A stretch of DNA of 64,000 bases from Inonotus obliquus (GCA_032164295.1 JAJHTX010000007.1:558001-622000); one strand, 5' to 3'. Shown: positions 45,366 through 57,845, counted from the first letter of the stretch. Numbers and translations are program-made. The notes: generated from the letters alone by a model not told the origin.

Positions 45366-46690
45366 AGTACATGATCAATGGACTAACCCCCAAGGGTCGC
45401 AAAGAGTTGCCACGAATGGTCAGCTCGGCATATGAACGTAAGAATAAAGTCTCGCATAAATGTGAATGAAATAAAACACGGCGAACAATACGAACCGACG
45501 ACCTCCAAATCTATCCTTTATATGAGAAGGGAGACTTCTGACGCTTGGGTGAATTAGAGGGCAGAAAATATATCATGACGATCGCAGCCTGAATACCGAT
45601 CCGAGTCGACCCAAGAGAAAACACCAATATCCGTAGTACGCATAGATTCGATGACGGGGTGGAATTACACCACTTGTTCGTTTCCACCGTTCGTCGCTCC
45701 GCTTTCCCTATACAAATATCAGGCATTAGTCGCAAAACGGAGGTAAAAGAAGCATTACCTTTGAAGATTAACAAGTTCAGAAGAGTCTATCTCACTTATT
45801 ACTTCACTCCCACTGTGCGTCGCTCCGCTTTCCCTGTACGAATATCAGACATTCGTCGCAAGAAGGAGGTAAAGAAGTAATACCTTTGAGAATTAACAGG
45901 TTCTGCAAAGTCAAGCGAACTCATCGTCCTCGACGGTGTCCTGAAAATCGTCCCTTCATTTCGACCCCGCTCTCCAGCTTCTTTTAGATTGAAAAGCATT
46001 CTGATTCCGAGGAGAGATAGTAACGACGGGTTTCCGAGTTGATTAAGAACCGTATACAGGAAGTCGTTCGAGATCGCCAGTCTGAACGCCAAAACGGCGA
46101 ACACGGTGCAGGAGATAACACTTAAAGTTGGTTAGCTTACGAATCTGCAATCGAGAGAAACACGCACAGCACGGAATATACAATCTGGTCTACTATGAGA
46201 ACCTTGATGAGCGTGAACCTCTTAAAACCAGTAGACATTCTCCAGTGCTCCGAAGCCTTGTACAGCGCGAGGATCATGAGAAGAGTCCCGTACGCCAACG
46301 GCACTAACCTGAACAGAGTTGATTAATGTGACTCTAACTGCTCTGTATTACTCACCATCCGGTCATTCCCAGCTGCCATGGTACAATGGTGTTTGTTGCA
46401 CAAACTGAGATATTCTCGAATACTCCAACCATGACTTAACGAATGTGAGTTCTTGCGACACAGTCCAGGCACGGGACATACCGTGCTCTAATATAGTCAA
46501 GTAAACCGCCATTCCCAATTTAATCGCAGCATCCAACGCAAGTAATGTCTTTAGGCAGAACGACAGTATCTTGTCTGTACAGAGATGAGCACGACTACTT
46601 TAAACTCGCGAAGCGTATTACCTTGAGAGTACAGTGCGAGCACACGGATCATTAGAATATCTGTACGCGTGAAAATATAGGACGAACGGT

Positions 46691-47521
46691 CCTAGATCCA
46701 CGTATTTCATATACAAAGCTTTGGGATGATGCAGAAGGAGACCCCATCTTGCTTCAACTTATTAACTTATTGAAGACTCAAGGTTGTTAGACTCGTCACT
46801 CGAACATCGCTTTGCAGCTTGGTATCCTTCAAGTACTTCAGCAAAGGACCAGAGCCATCGAAACGTTGTAATCACTAAGGGTGCAAACATGGATCCTGTC
46901 CAAAACGATGATGCTCTATCCCCGTCCAAGAGCATGGTATTTGCTTTCATGGCTGGTTATGGCAGTGAGGAGGATACCAGTCCATTAGACGAACTCGTCA
47001 CTTACTTCAGTATGAAACGCGAAAAGTCTTGGGATGTTGGAGAACCAATTCCATGGTGGTCCGCACACCGTGCTCAGTTTCCTCACTTGTCAAAGTTTGC
47101 GTGTGAGATCCATGCTATTCCAGGTGAGTCGAAAACTTTCTTCTTGACATAATAATATGTAATTGATGATCTTTGCAGGCTCCTCAGTCGCCCGTAGAAC
47201 GTGTATTCTCAGGAGGCAGAGATACTATTGCACTCCGTCGTGCCCGTCTGGGGTCAGAGACCATCACAACCCTTATGCTGGTGAAACAATGGCTACGTTC
47301 GAAAGACAGATCACACTCTTCTTAAAGCATCTCTCTTATTTCTTGTTATTATATTGTGTACTTCCTTCTTGGTGTCGTATATACGGCGTATTGCCGTATA
47401 CTCCCGATGCGTTTCCGTAGCTCACCCCGAAATAAAAAATACGGAGCGTAAAGCACGGATCGTAATCCGTACTGTGTCTTGTCTTTACGCACGTACCTGT
47501 ATACGTACGCTGCGGAACCCT
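46691..47521 (+). mobile_element. hAT element, truncated
   Basis: Foreign block in the A10 intron. The right end reads GCGGAACCCTAGG, i.e. CCTAGGGTTCCGC inward, a plausible hAT terminus. The last 150 bases hold repeated TACG/CCGTA words typical of subterminal repeats (TATACGGCGTATTGCCGTATA near 47390). The left end has no matching inverted repeat and I find no 8-bp duplication, so the 5' part is deleted. Confidence 0.7.
46892..47325 (+). pseudogene. hAT transposase C-terminal dimerisation region, two exons
   Basis: The first part holds LDELVTYFSMKREKSWD, WWSAHRAQFPHLSKFACEIHAIP. After a probable intron (47124-47178, GTGAGT...TTTGCAG) follow PVERVFSGGRDTIALRRARL and TLMLVKQWLRSK to TAA at 47323-47325. 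This is the conserved hAT dimerisation motif (WW..., ERVFS, LRRxRLG, L..KxWL). Simple splicing leaves the second part one base out of frame, and the N-terminal and RNase-H-like regions are missing, so it is a dead fragment. Confidence 0.85.
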
Positions 47522-48356
47522 AGGAAGGAGGACTATGGATCACTCACAATCAATCGAAGTAATGGTCACCCAGTCTTATATGAAGTTAGTTTCTGCTTGA
47601 CTAGCTCATGAAGAACGCTCACTAGCGATGTTCCCCGTCCATGCTGTGAAGTTGCCTGAGGTGCATCATGTATTCTGGTGAGACTTCAGTACTACTATAC
47701 TAGCCACTCACATCTGGGCGATAAGTTGTCAGCGACGAAAGATAGATGGTGTCATGGTACTCACAGCGGAAGGGTCACGGTGAATGAATTCGCTTGCGTG
47801 TTTCAAGTGTCAGTTCCACGACTAGATGTAGAATTCCGATCGACTTACAGTAGAGATATGCGATAGCACCTAGTATTCCAGTATAGCGATTCTATAGATT
47901 TCTTACTACCAGAAGAGCTCCACAGAGAGTATCACTCACCGTAAAGTAGACAAAGCCGACCGGCTTCTGCGGGACTTTCTGTGTCATCTGTGGTAAGCGC
48001 TTCGGGTCATGAGCAGGAGAAAGAATTTGGATGAGATACCCAAAAATATTTGACCTGAACGAGTGGAAACGTCAGCTTGCATAAGTTATTTTATCCGTTC
48101 ATTCTCACCTCTTTATCATATGTTATAACTGTGTTATCGTTAGGTAATGACGAAAGCGTATGGATTATGTATTTTGCTTACTGGCATCGTAGACGAGGAG
48201 GACGACAACCGCGATCTGAAAGTACTGCCCGATACGCCATTCCACCACGATTTCTTTTACCTCGCTGGCGTCAAGCGACACCACGTCGGATCGAGTAAAA
48301 AGTGGCATGGAGCGGAAAGACTAAACCAGTAGATGGAACTTTTGGTACTGAAATAG

Positions 48357-48405
48357 TATTTATACATGTGGTTTGGTTCCGAAATGAAGCACACAATATT
48401 TATAC
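48357..48405 (-). promoter_or_regulatory. Twin core promoter of A10
   Basis: TATTTATACATG twice (48357 and 48397), 40 bp apart, the nearer 49 bp upstream of the ATG. Confidence 0.6.
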
Positions 48406-49740
48406 ATGCTATTAAGAACTACAAGGATATATCACGGAACAAGATGGGAGTAGCTATTGCAACGCACTCCCCAACAAGAGACATGTATCAAAGATCGATG
48501 AGGCATCTGCACGGGCGCAGGCTCTCTATCCACGACATTGGAGCGTCTAACTGATTCGGCCCTTCCGAGGAGATTACTCATTGTCCTAGTACCTTCCATA
48601 CTAAATTAGCTTTTAGCATTGCCTCTCTTCCATAGATATGGTTATCAACGCCCTCTACGAGTTAACCGAAGCAGCATCTCAGCAGGCTGGAGTAAACCCG
48701 CTGCGCCGTTCCTTGTACACGTAGTCACCGCGCCCATTTTGTGGAAAGGTAGGACAACAAGGATCAACTATCACATAGTTAAGAAACATGATGAGAAGGT
48801 ACGAGCAAAACGGAGAACTGTGCAGCCCGTGGTCATTGATGAGCTCGATCCATATGATAATCAGAATAGGATGCGAACCTACGGTGTTCCACAAGATGGC
48901 CGTCATCGCGTAGAAATAGCCTGCCACCCAGATGCTGTTGTTACGAGCTTTATATGATTCGAAGAGAGCGAGTTCATAGCTGAAACTATAGAAGCTCTAG
49001 AACATCAAGGAGAAAAGAGAAGCCCAGTCGCCAGTTTCAGAGTCCTCCTGCCCCAGAGTTATTCTGCCCCTTGTCAGTTGAGCACAAACATCAATAGTCC
49101 GTACCTATCATGATGCCACCAGCATCACTGCATCAAGACCACCACCTTCCCGAGCCCGATATCTTTCCGCTTATCAGAAGGGAAGTATGAGTTCTCCGAG
49201 TACTAGTCCCGAGCTCTTTTGTCAGGGGCTACAGATGAATGAGAGTAAACCCAGACGGAACGGAGACGTGTTGGGGAGGTGTATATTGTCACTAGGGATG
49301 ATTCGGTATGTGCTTACATCACTCATGTAGCCTATTATGTCAACAATGTCTTACTGTCTTGTTGTACAAATCACGAATCAATCAGATCAATACACATATC
49401 CGTATCGTATAAAACAAACACACAGAGACACACAGAGACACAGACAATGGAGACGAAAAAACAACTAGAGATGAAATTAGTAATAACACATCCAAAGGGG
49501 GGAAGGGAAGCCGAATGAATCAATCAAAGAAACACAATGATAGATAATTATGTAGATTCGTCAAGTTGGAAGGAAGAGGGGAATAGAAAGGCGAATTTGG
49601 GTTTTTATCTTCCTTCTGTTGGATCGTGGATCAACACTGGGTAGCGAGTCCGGAGGGCAACCAAAAATGGCAAGGGGGAAAGAGACCAAATCAAAACAAC
49701 GTCAACGACGAATCCGACTCCGAGTCGTCGTCGCCGCCGC
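48406..49740. repeat. S1 spacer between A10 and the gene-B remnant
   Basis: S1 copy with the CATATGATAATCAGAATAGGATG block (48852), the CACAGAGACACACAGAGACAC tract (49420) and the AAGGGGGGAAGG block (49494). The plus frame 48619-48957 includes DELDPYDNQNRM, also open in some other copies, but without a start or length in common. Confidence 0.6.
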
Positions 49741-50023
49741 TCAATCAACCTGCCTATCAATAGCGATCTTGACCCCATAGTTACCAGGTCCCTGCGGCTC
49801 ATGATGATGGGTATCAACAATATTAACCTGCTCATCACTCGGTACAAGTCCATGTCCAGTTTCCTTCCCTTCAATGAAAACTGCTCTTCCCATCTGCATC
49901 CCAATCATGACGAGATTTGTCACCGGCGGCTCCCATGTCTCCAATAGTAGTGTAAGTATGTCTTACTGTACCGACATCACCCAGGCTAGAGTTGATGTTG
50001 AGTACTCCTGGTACACCTCCTTG
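49741..50023 (-). pseudogene. Remnant of the gene-B 3' end
   Basis: From the stop (49741-49743) through IAIDRQVD-type residues and GDMGAAGDKSRHDWDADGK to GGVPGVLNINSSLGDVGT. A 3-base insertion lies near 49950. Joint CTTGAGTACATGATG at about 50023, then the A11 3' flank. Confidence 0.85.
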
Positions 50024-50318
50024 AGTACATGATGACGAACCCGCAAGGGTCGCAAAGAGTTGCCATGAACGGTCAGTTCGGCATATGAACGTAGTAAATC
50101 TCGCATAAATGCGAATGAAATAAGACACGGCGAACAATACGAACCGACGAACACCAAATCTATCCTTTATATGAGAAGGGAGACTTCTGACACATGGGTA
50201 AAATAGAGGGCAGAGCACTAGACAACTAAATATATCATGGCAGTCGCAGCCTGAATACTGATCCGAGTCGACCCAAGAGAAAACACCAATATCCGCAGTA
50301 CGCATAGACAAGGTGAAA

Positions 50319-52122
50319 TTACACCACTTGTTCACTTCCACTGTGCGTCGTTCCGCTCTCCCTATACAAGTATCAGGCATAAGTCGCAAAACGGAGGTAA
50401 AGAAGCATTACCTTTGAAGATTAACAGGTTCAGAAGAGTCTATCTCACTTATTACTTCACTTCCGCTGTGCGTTGCTCCGCTTTCCCCGTATGAATATCA
50501 GACATTCTTCGAAAGAAGGAGGTAAAGAAGTAATACCTTTGAGGATTAACAGGTTCCGCAAAGTCAAGCGAACTCATCGTCCTCGACGGTGTCCTATAAC
50601 TAGTCCCTTCATTTTGACCCCGCTCTCCAGCTTCCTTTAGATTGAAAAGCATTCTGCTTCCGAGGAGAGATAGTAACGACGGGTTTCCGAGCTGATTAAG
50701 AACCGTATACAGGAAGACGTTCGGGATGGCCAGTTTGAACGCCGAAAGGGCGAACACGGTGCATGAGATAACACTTGAAGATGCATCAGCTAACGGATCC
50801 TGGAATGACGGAAATACGCACAGTACGAAATACACAACCTGGTCTTCTATCACAACCTTGACGAGCGTGAACCCCTTGAATCCAGCAGACAATCTCCAGT
50901 ACACCGCAGCCTTGTACAGTGCGAATATCATGAGAAGAGTCCCGTACGCCAACGGCAATAACCTGAACAGAGTCAGCTAGCGCCTCTGACTGATCCGTGT
51001 TACTTACCAATCGACCGTTCCCAGCTGCCAAGCTGGAGTGGTGATTGTTGCACAAACTGAGATATTCGCGAATACTCCAACCACGACTTAACGAATGTGA
51101 GTGCTTGCGACACAGTCCATGCACGGGACATACCGTGCTGTAATATAGTCAAGTAAACCGCCATTCCCAATTTAATCGCAGCCTCCAACGCAAGCAATAT
51201 CTTTAGGCAGAACGACAGTATCTTGTCTGTACAGAGATGAGCACGACAACTTTTAACTCGCGAAGCGTATTACCTTGAGAGTACAGTGCGAGCACACGGA
51301 TCATTAGAATATCTGGACGTGTGATGATTATAGGAGGAACATAAGAAGGGCTATGGATCACTCACAATCAATCGAAATAATGATTACCCAGTCTTATATG
51401 CAGTTAGATTCTATTCGGCTAACTCGCAAAGAATACTCACTGGCGATGGTCTGCGTCCACACTGAGAATTTGCCTGAGACGAGTCAGCTTCGCTGGTATA
51501 CCAGACTTCAGTACTAGCCACTTACACCTGGGCAAATAACGGTCAATAGCGAAACATAGATGGTACAGGGCAGGGAAACTCACAGGGGGTAGGTCACGGT
51601 AAATGAAAACGCTTGCAATTTACAAGTGTCAGTTCCATAACTAGATGCAGAACTCCGATCAACTTACCATAGAGCCAGGCGACAGTACCAAGGATTCCAA
51701 TATATCGATTCTACAGAATTCTCACTATCGGGAGAGCTCCGCGAAGAGTATCACTCACCATGAAGTAGACAAAATCAACAGGTTGTCTCGGTATTTTCTA
51801 TATCGTCTGTGATAAGTACTATAGTCCATGAATAGGAGGAAGGCTTTGCACTAAATACCCAGAAAAATTTGACCTAAATGATTGGAAAGGTCAGCTTACA
51901 TGAGCTATTCAGTTTTTCGTTCTCACTTCTTTATCAAATGTCATAACTGTGGTATTGTCAGCCCATGACCTGAGTGCATGGATTGTTATGCTTACTGGAA
52001 TCGTAAACGAGGAGTGCGACAACCGCGACCTGAAAATCCTCGCCCATACGCCACGCCGTTACAACATCTTTGAGCTCGCTGGAGTCAATTGACACGGTGT
52101 CGGATCGAGAGAAAACTGCCAT
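50319..52122 (-). CDS. A11: DUF6533-type membrane protein next to gene B
   Basis: Start at 52122 (MAVFSRSDTVSIDSSELK). Exon 3 is VKFFW; exon 4 KIPRQPVDFVYFM; microexon GT at 51526-51527 with donor GTAAGT; then KFSVWTQTIA and WVI exons. The large exon is open from about 50958 to 50540 (PLAYGTLLMIFALYK, LFNLKEAGERG, SSLDFAEPVNPQR). Duplicated terminal exons with the final TAA at 50319-50321. No lesion found. Its position beside the only full-length gene B makes this unit the likely template for the [A, S1, B tail] duplications. Confidence 0.82.
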
Positions 52123-52182
52123 GGAGTGGTGGAAGTATTAAATCGATAGATGGGATCTTTGGTACTGAGATGAAACATACAA

Positions 52183-52190
52183 TATTTATA
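52183..52190 (-). promoter_or_regulatory. TATA box of A11
   Basis: TATTTATA (TATAAATA on the coding strand), 61-68 bp upstream of the ATG; single. Confidence 0.45.
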
Positions 52191-53548
52191 CGTGCTACTA
52201 GGAACAGCAATTAGAAGGATGTATCACAGGGAAGAAGGTTGGAGTAGTAGCTCCTGCAGCACAGTACTCAACAAGAAATGTATCAAAGATTGATGAAGTA
52301 TCTGCATGTGCATAGGCCCACTGTTCACAGATTTCCTTCAGCAAAAACTTCCTTCTGATCCAGCTTTTCGGTGAGATCAACCACTTACTATCATGGCAGC
52401 ATCCATGCTGGAATAGCTCTTAGCTTGCTTATCTTCTATGGATATGACTATCGTCATCCTTCATGAATTATCTTGAGCAACGACCCAGCAGGCTGGAGTG
52501 AACTCCCTAGTCTTGTGAGCTTAGCCTTAGAGTCCGATCCATGATGATGAGGTGAGTGAGAAATAATCAAAGTATCACATCGTTGAGATAACGATGAGAA
52601 GATACGAGGAGCATCACAAACAACCTGGGGTCAATGATGAGCTCGATCCATATGATAATCAGAATAGGATGCGAACCTACGGTATTCCACAAAATGTCCG
52701 ATCGTGCAAACATAGCCTGCCACCCAGATGATCATATCCCAGCTGTTATGAACTTTATATGTATGATTCGAAGAGATTCATCCTACCCCAGAGTACTCCG
52801 TCCCAGGTCAGTCGAGCACTAACAACAATGGTCCGTACCTATCATGATGCCACCAGCATCACTGCATCAAGGCCACACCTCCCCGAGCCCGAAATCTTTC
52901 CGCTTATCAGAAGGGAGGTATAAGTCCCCGAGTACTAGTCCCGAGCTATTTTGGTAGAGACGACGGATGAACGAGAGTAAACTCAGACGGAACGGAGACG
53001 TGTTGGTGGGATGCAGGAGTGCGAGTGAGGGAGGTGTGTATTGTGTGTGTATGTGCTTACGTCACTCACGTAATCTACTTGATTATGTCAACAATGTCTT
53101 ACTGTCCTTACTCAGTTGCTGTCTGGTTGTACAAATCACAAATCAAAACACATCGTCTAATCATCACATCCATATCAATAGATCAATACACATATCCGTA
53201 TCGTATAAAACAGACACACAGAGACACACAGAGACACAGACAATGGGGACAAAAAAACTAGAGATGAAATTAGTAATAACACATCCAAAGGGGGGAAGGG
53301 AAGCCGAATGAATCAATAAGAAACACAATAGATAGTTATGTAGATTCGTCAAGTTGGAAGGAAGAGTGGAAGAGAAAGGCGAGCTTTGATTTTTATCTTC
53401 CTTCTGTTGGATTGTGGATCAGCACTGGGTAGCGAGTCCGGTGGACAACCAAAAATGGCAAGGGGTGGAGACCGAATCAAAACAATGAAGGACGTCAACG
53501 TCAACGAATCCGACTCGTCAGCGTCGTCGACGTCGTCGTCTCCGCCGC
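52191..53548. repeat. S1 spacer, probable founder copy
   Basis: Runs without a joint from the A11 promoter to the stop codon of gene B, so it is the native intergenic region that the other S1 copies derive from. It holds the CAGACACACAGAGACACACAGAGACACAG tract (about 53210-53240). A GTCGTCG run (53518-53543) lies just 3' of the B stop. No gene. Confidence 0.65.
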
Positions 53549-54991
53549 TCAATCAACCTGCCTATCAATAGTGATCTTGACCCCGTAGTTACCAGGTCCC
53601 TGCGGCTCATGATGACGGGTATCAACAATATTGACCTGCTCATCACTCGGTACAAGTCCATGTCCAGCTTCCTTCCCTTCATTAACACTGCTCTTCCCAT
53701 CTGCATCCCAATCATGACGAGATTTGTCACCGGCGGCTCCCATGTCTCCAATAGTGTAAGTCTGTCCTACGGTACCGACACCACCCAGGGTAGAGTTGAT
53801 GTTGAGTACTCCTGGTGCACCTCCTTGAGCACCGGTGTGACGAGTTGAAATGACGTGCGTTGTTCCTCGTGATCCACCAGCGCTGGCTACAACACCTGAA
53901 GAACCAGCGAACGAACCACCAGAAGCAAGTGATCCACGAACGGAAAGAACAATACGAAGTGTCATCGTAGTCGTCAAGACAGCGGCCATAGAAGTAACGA
54001 TAGTCTTAATCGTATCACGTTCATCAGTTGGTCTCGCGATGAACCAGAAGAGCATGTTGGTCATGTTAACGATCCAGACGGCTCCGTAGAGGTTAAGACC
54101 GTCACGAAGCATCAACTTCCAGTAAGAAAGAGGCTTCGTCTGGAGAGTCTTGAGAGAGCGGTTGAGAGCAAGCGCGAACTACGGAGTTCAGATAAGTACC
54201 CTATCCGAGTGGGTCGGATCAAAGAAGTCAACACATACCGAAGCGCTGAATAAGAGCGTCGGGAATAGCCAGTAGATACCGACCCAGTTATGCTTCGGCC
54301 CCGCAATGCAACCTTGACCCTCAAGGAGAGGAACAGCTATTTGATAAAAATGGTTAACCAACCCACTTCATCAGAAAAAGAAAAAAACACGCTTACATCG
54401 GTAGAATCCGCAAGCAATAGCCATGCACACAACCTGGAGAGCGAACAAGCCAGTCATACCAGCCAAAACCTGACGGCTCTTGTCGTAAATGGCATGGATA
54501 CGAATGACATGGACGATGGAGCAGGCAGAGACGAGGATGGCCGTGCAGATAGGCTCGAACAGGAAGAAATGGGAACATTGCTATATTTGATACAAATGAT
54601 GGAATGAGTCGTCAACTCAGATCTATGATGGATGATTTGACGGAGATGGAAACGTACCGACTGTGTGAACGACGTATCAAAAAATGCAACCGCTGTCAAC
54701 GACGAACAGAAACAACCCGGTCAGCCATTCGTTCCCCGTTACACCCGAGCAAAAGACTGAGAGAGACTCACCGACGACAATGAACTCTGCCGGCATGAAA
54801 AACCTCAAAAAGTGAAAAACGATCTTGAGGACGGGCCATTCGCGAGTCTTCATCAACCGCCATGAGCGGGGCGACAACACCAAAGTATCCCAAGCAGCGA
54901 CTGTAAGGGTACAAACGAAGAAATACTTGTGTGCACTGAGATGCGCTGGGAGGTTTAGGGAAGGTGGGAGGAGCGCTGTGATATCGGCCAT
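53549..54991 (-). CDS. Gene B: DUF6533-family membrane protein, full length
   Basis: Five exons by my reading: 54991-54772, 54692-54658, 54580-54397, 54336-54239, 54178-53549; 1167 nt, 388 residues, one frame throughout, GT-AG introns. N-terminal helix YFFVCTLTVAAWDTLV (about 23-40), then LKIVFHFLRFFMPAEF, CTAILVSACSIVHVIRIHAIYDK, GLFALQVVCMAIACG, a lumenal-type loop with two Cys (GQGCIAGPKHNW), IYWLFPTLLFSASFALAL, RDGLNLYGAVWIVNMTNMLFW, and IKTIVTSMAAVLTTTMTLRIVLSVRG. A Gly/Ser-rich then acidic-polar tail of about 100 residues ends in IDRQVD. It is a different subfamily from the A genes. Function unknown. It is the only copy with 5' exons; its tail is repeated in the array. Confidence 0.9.
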
Positions 54992-57845
54992 GGCTAGGAG
55001 TACGGCTTCGACCGGTGATACTGTTCAGGAGTCGGTGTTGACCCTGTCGACGTGACTGGTGTTGTGAAGGAATGAGGCGCCTAGGGAGCGACGCGGGGGA
55101 GGTCGTTGGGTGAGGAGAAGAGAGAGGGCGGGGAAAGGATGGATAGTTATATGGGAGAGGGAGGAGTGATGGCTGATGGGGAAATCACTGGTCGAGATCA
55201 TCTCACGCCCTTTTCCTGAAACCAGTTTTATTCCCATATTTAGTAATACCTCCCTGATCGACACTTTTATATTCCCTATCTCTCACTTGGCCATGATCGT
55301 CTCGTGTAAGTATGGAGTCGTCTCTCGTCTCATCTCAATTCCACGACAACCAACTCTGTCGCCATCTGCTTCTGTATCTGCTACTCCCCGTCACCTGAGC
55401 TTACAACGGCAACAGCAGCGACAACGACGGCGAGGTAGCTCAATTCCTCACATCAAATGACCATTGGATCTATTAGATTACATCAAACTATGATCCCCGG
55501 AATGGTCCCTTTCCTGTACACTTACATAGCTCATTCCAGGTTCCCTCCCTCTAAAATCTTCACTCCTTTACAATCAGACATCATGATGATCAACCGAGCT
55601 CAAACCACATCACGACGTAACCGTAACTCACTCCGCTATCTCTCTCAACTCACTCACACAATGAACTATCCTACAAGGCACCGAGATATATTCCACTCCT
55701 GCGTTAATGGGGAAAGTAAGCAATTCGGAGTTTCTTGGTAGTGTACGATTGGTGGCTGTTCTGATTACCTAACTTGTACTAGCCGCGCTGATTCGTCCCT
55801 TTCACGGAACCGTTTTTCTAAATAGACGCCGGACCTAGCTGATCGGATTTTATTCCCTATTCACTCAAGAAATTCAAAGAAAGTCGGTCTTTCTCCATCT
55901 GGGTTGGGTCGCAATCGCGCAATGTTCACATGAACCTCGTGTTTTAGGAAGGACGGACTGTGAGCGAGCGTCTCGCCCGTGGATGGTGGTGGCAGTGGAC
56001 ATCGCCTTCGCTCGTTTCGTATCTCTATCACTACCTAGTACATCACTGAATCATCTACGGCTTCAGCCTCACGCCGGAATTCCGAATACAATCGTGGATT
56101 AAAACCAGGAATGGGGCACAGCTGACGAGGACATGTCTTATAAATGAAAGGGAAGAGGAACGAACCAAGCGCGCCTCTGAGCATGCTAACCAATTTTCCA
56201 CCCCTATCGCCATCGCCATCTATAAGTCTTATCTCTCTTCTCTTCTCTCCTCTATCTTCGCTCACCTGAGACATGTTCTCTGTCAAGTCCACGACCAGGT
56301 CCCGCCGAACCTTCGTAGCTTCGTCTTCGTCTGGGTTGAGAACTTGAGAGTGGGAAGATGAGATCTATTCTTAGATTCTCTCCCTCGGCAACTCGGCAAG
56401 ATGACCTGAGGTAATCTCTGCGATGCTTTAAATAAGACCATCGCAACAACTCGTTTCTATCTATCAGCCCCGTCTTGTGGCTCAGTCGCTCAGTTACTTC
56501 AAGTCGGACACCCCGGCACTCAAACCACTCGATCAAGCAATCAAACTACCATCTCCCATTCGGAGTCGTTTTGGTTGCTATACGCCGACTGATATATACA
56601 AGTCCGCTATCACTCAAAGTAGCGAAATTTGAACCAATTGGTGTCAACTTGTTCCATACCCGCTTCGGTGTATGTTACTTGATACTGGTCTCTACTCTCA
56701 TACTACGCATTCATATGACCCCTTTTTAGTCGGAATGTTCTGCATGCGCAGAAGCAAACTTGGCAACTATTGGAAGCTATCCCAGCTGCGTTCAGAATGT
56801 TTCGTCGGTTGGCTCCTATGTGAAACTCACCCATTCACATCTCCAAAGCCAAATAATCGGGATTCATTTTTATGAGAATGCGAACTTCACCTATCATTTC
56901 GCGTGGTGAGAACAATATTACTGTACAACGTTATTACTTACCTCGAAGATTTCAGTGTTTATCGAGCTAGTATCGCAGTTTTCATCTGTTCCCAACACCG
57001 GAGTACTACCCTTCCTCTGCATCGAATACTGTACCTTAGAGCCAGCTCGGCTGCTGGTCCAGTTACCGCAGGTTAACAACCGACCAATCCGGAGGTTGGA
57101 AAAGCCATGCCGACGCTAGCTTACCACCGGTAGGCATTTTGACGGGCACTGGTACCGGGGGAACCAGTGCAGACGAGCACGCCCTTATTACCTGCTGTTC
57201 CTTCCCCACAAAATCAAAATACACCTGGACAAGCAGACCCCGAGTGCTTCATCCTCATGCTCTACTCAACGGTACTCACCTCCCTTTGTTCCTGCACTCC
57301 AGGCGGACCTCCTGTGAATACTGGCCTTCCTGGTCCGAACGGTATTGCCATGCTTCTATCTTGCCAAGAACGCTGATGCAGAATGTGTGTCTGATGCCTC
57401 TAATTTATATTGCCTCCCATGCTGCACGATATAACTTACCCTCTCATCGCCTGTTCATGTGGCATTCACTGTCTACCTCAACGATGTATAAGTAGACCCA
57501 TCGTATATTACCCCTTTCTAAAAAATATGTAGGAAAAAAGGCGTAATCGTACGTTGCTGTTACCAAGCGGCAATCCGAGCTGGTGTTTTCACACAGTGGG
57601 TTCTACGAGGGAGGATGATTCGCCCATCCAATTCGAGACGAATGGAGTACTTCAATTGACTCAGAGTGCTTCGCATTCCATTGCGTTGACCTCTGACAGA
57701 CTTATTTTCCTTGCAAGAGTTTATATCACGGCAGGAACAGAAAAGTAACTCGATTATTAGAACAAAGCACTATTCATTCTAATTGCTAGCCCGCTGACTG
57801 ATTCGAAAACCGTGTGCACCAGACATACTGCCGACGTTCCTCAAG
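54992..57845. other. Right flank, no gene I can support
   Basis: Short frames occur on both strands (for example 55176-55460, 56252-56536 minus, 57139-57495). A frame at 57167-57376 has PGQADP and TPGGPPVNTGLPGPNG, a little collagen-like, but it overlaps another frame and has no clear start or partner exon. The region is not part of the array and shows no transposon ends that I recognise. Intron-rich fungal genes could be missed here. Confidence 0.35.

Larger units (their letters stand above)
45665..48308 (-). pseudogene. A10: DUF6533-type gene with hAT insertion and stop
   Basis: Start at 48308 (MPLFTRSDVV). Microexon AT (47712-47713). The intron before the ILMIRVLALYS exon contains an 830-bp hAT fragment (46691-47521). 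In the large exon VLCVFLSIADS is followed by TAA (46137-46139) and a frame offset until 46104, from which the family frame runs on to LFNLKEAGERG. Duplicated terminal exons, last TAA at 45665-45667. Two independent lesions, so it is a pseudogene. Confidence 0.85.

Noticed and set aside
57139..57495. Possible collagen-like or proline-rich gene near 57.2 kb
   Set aside because: Two overlapping frames, no clear start, and no consistent splice sites.
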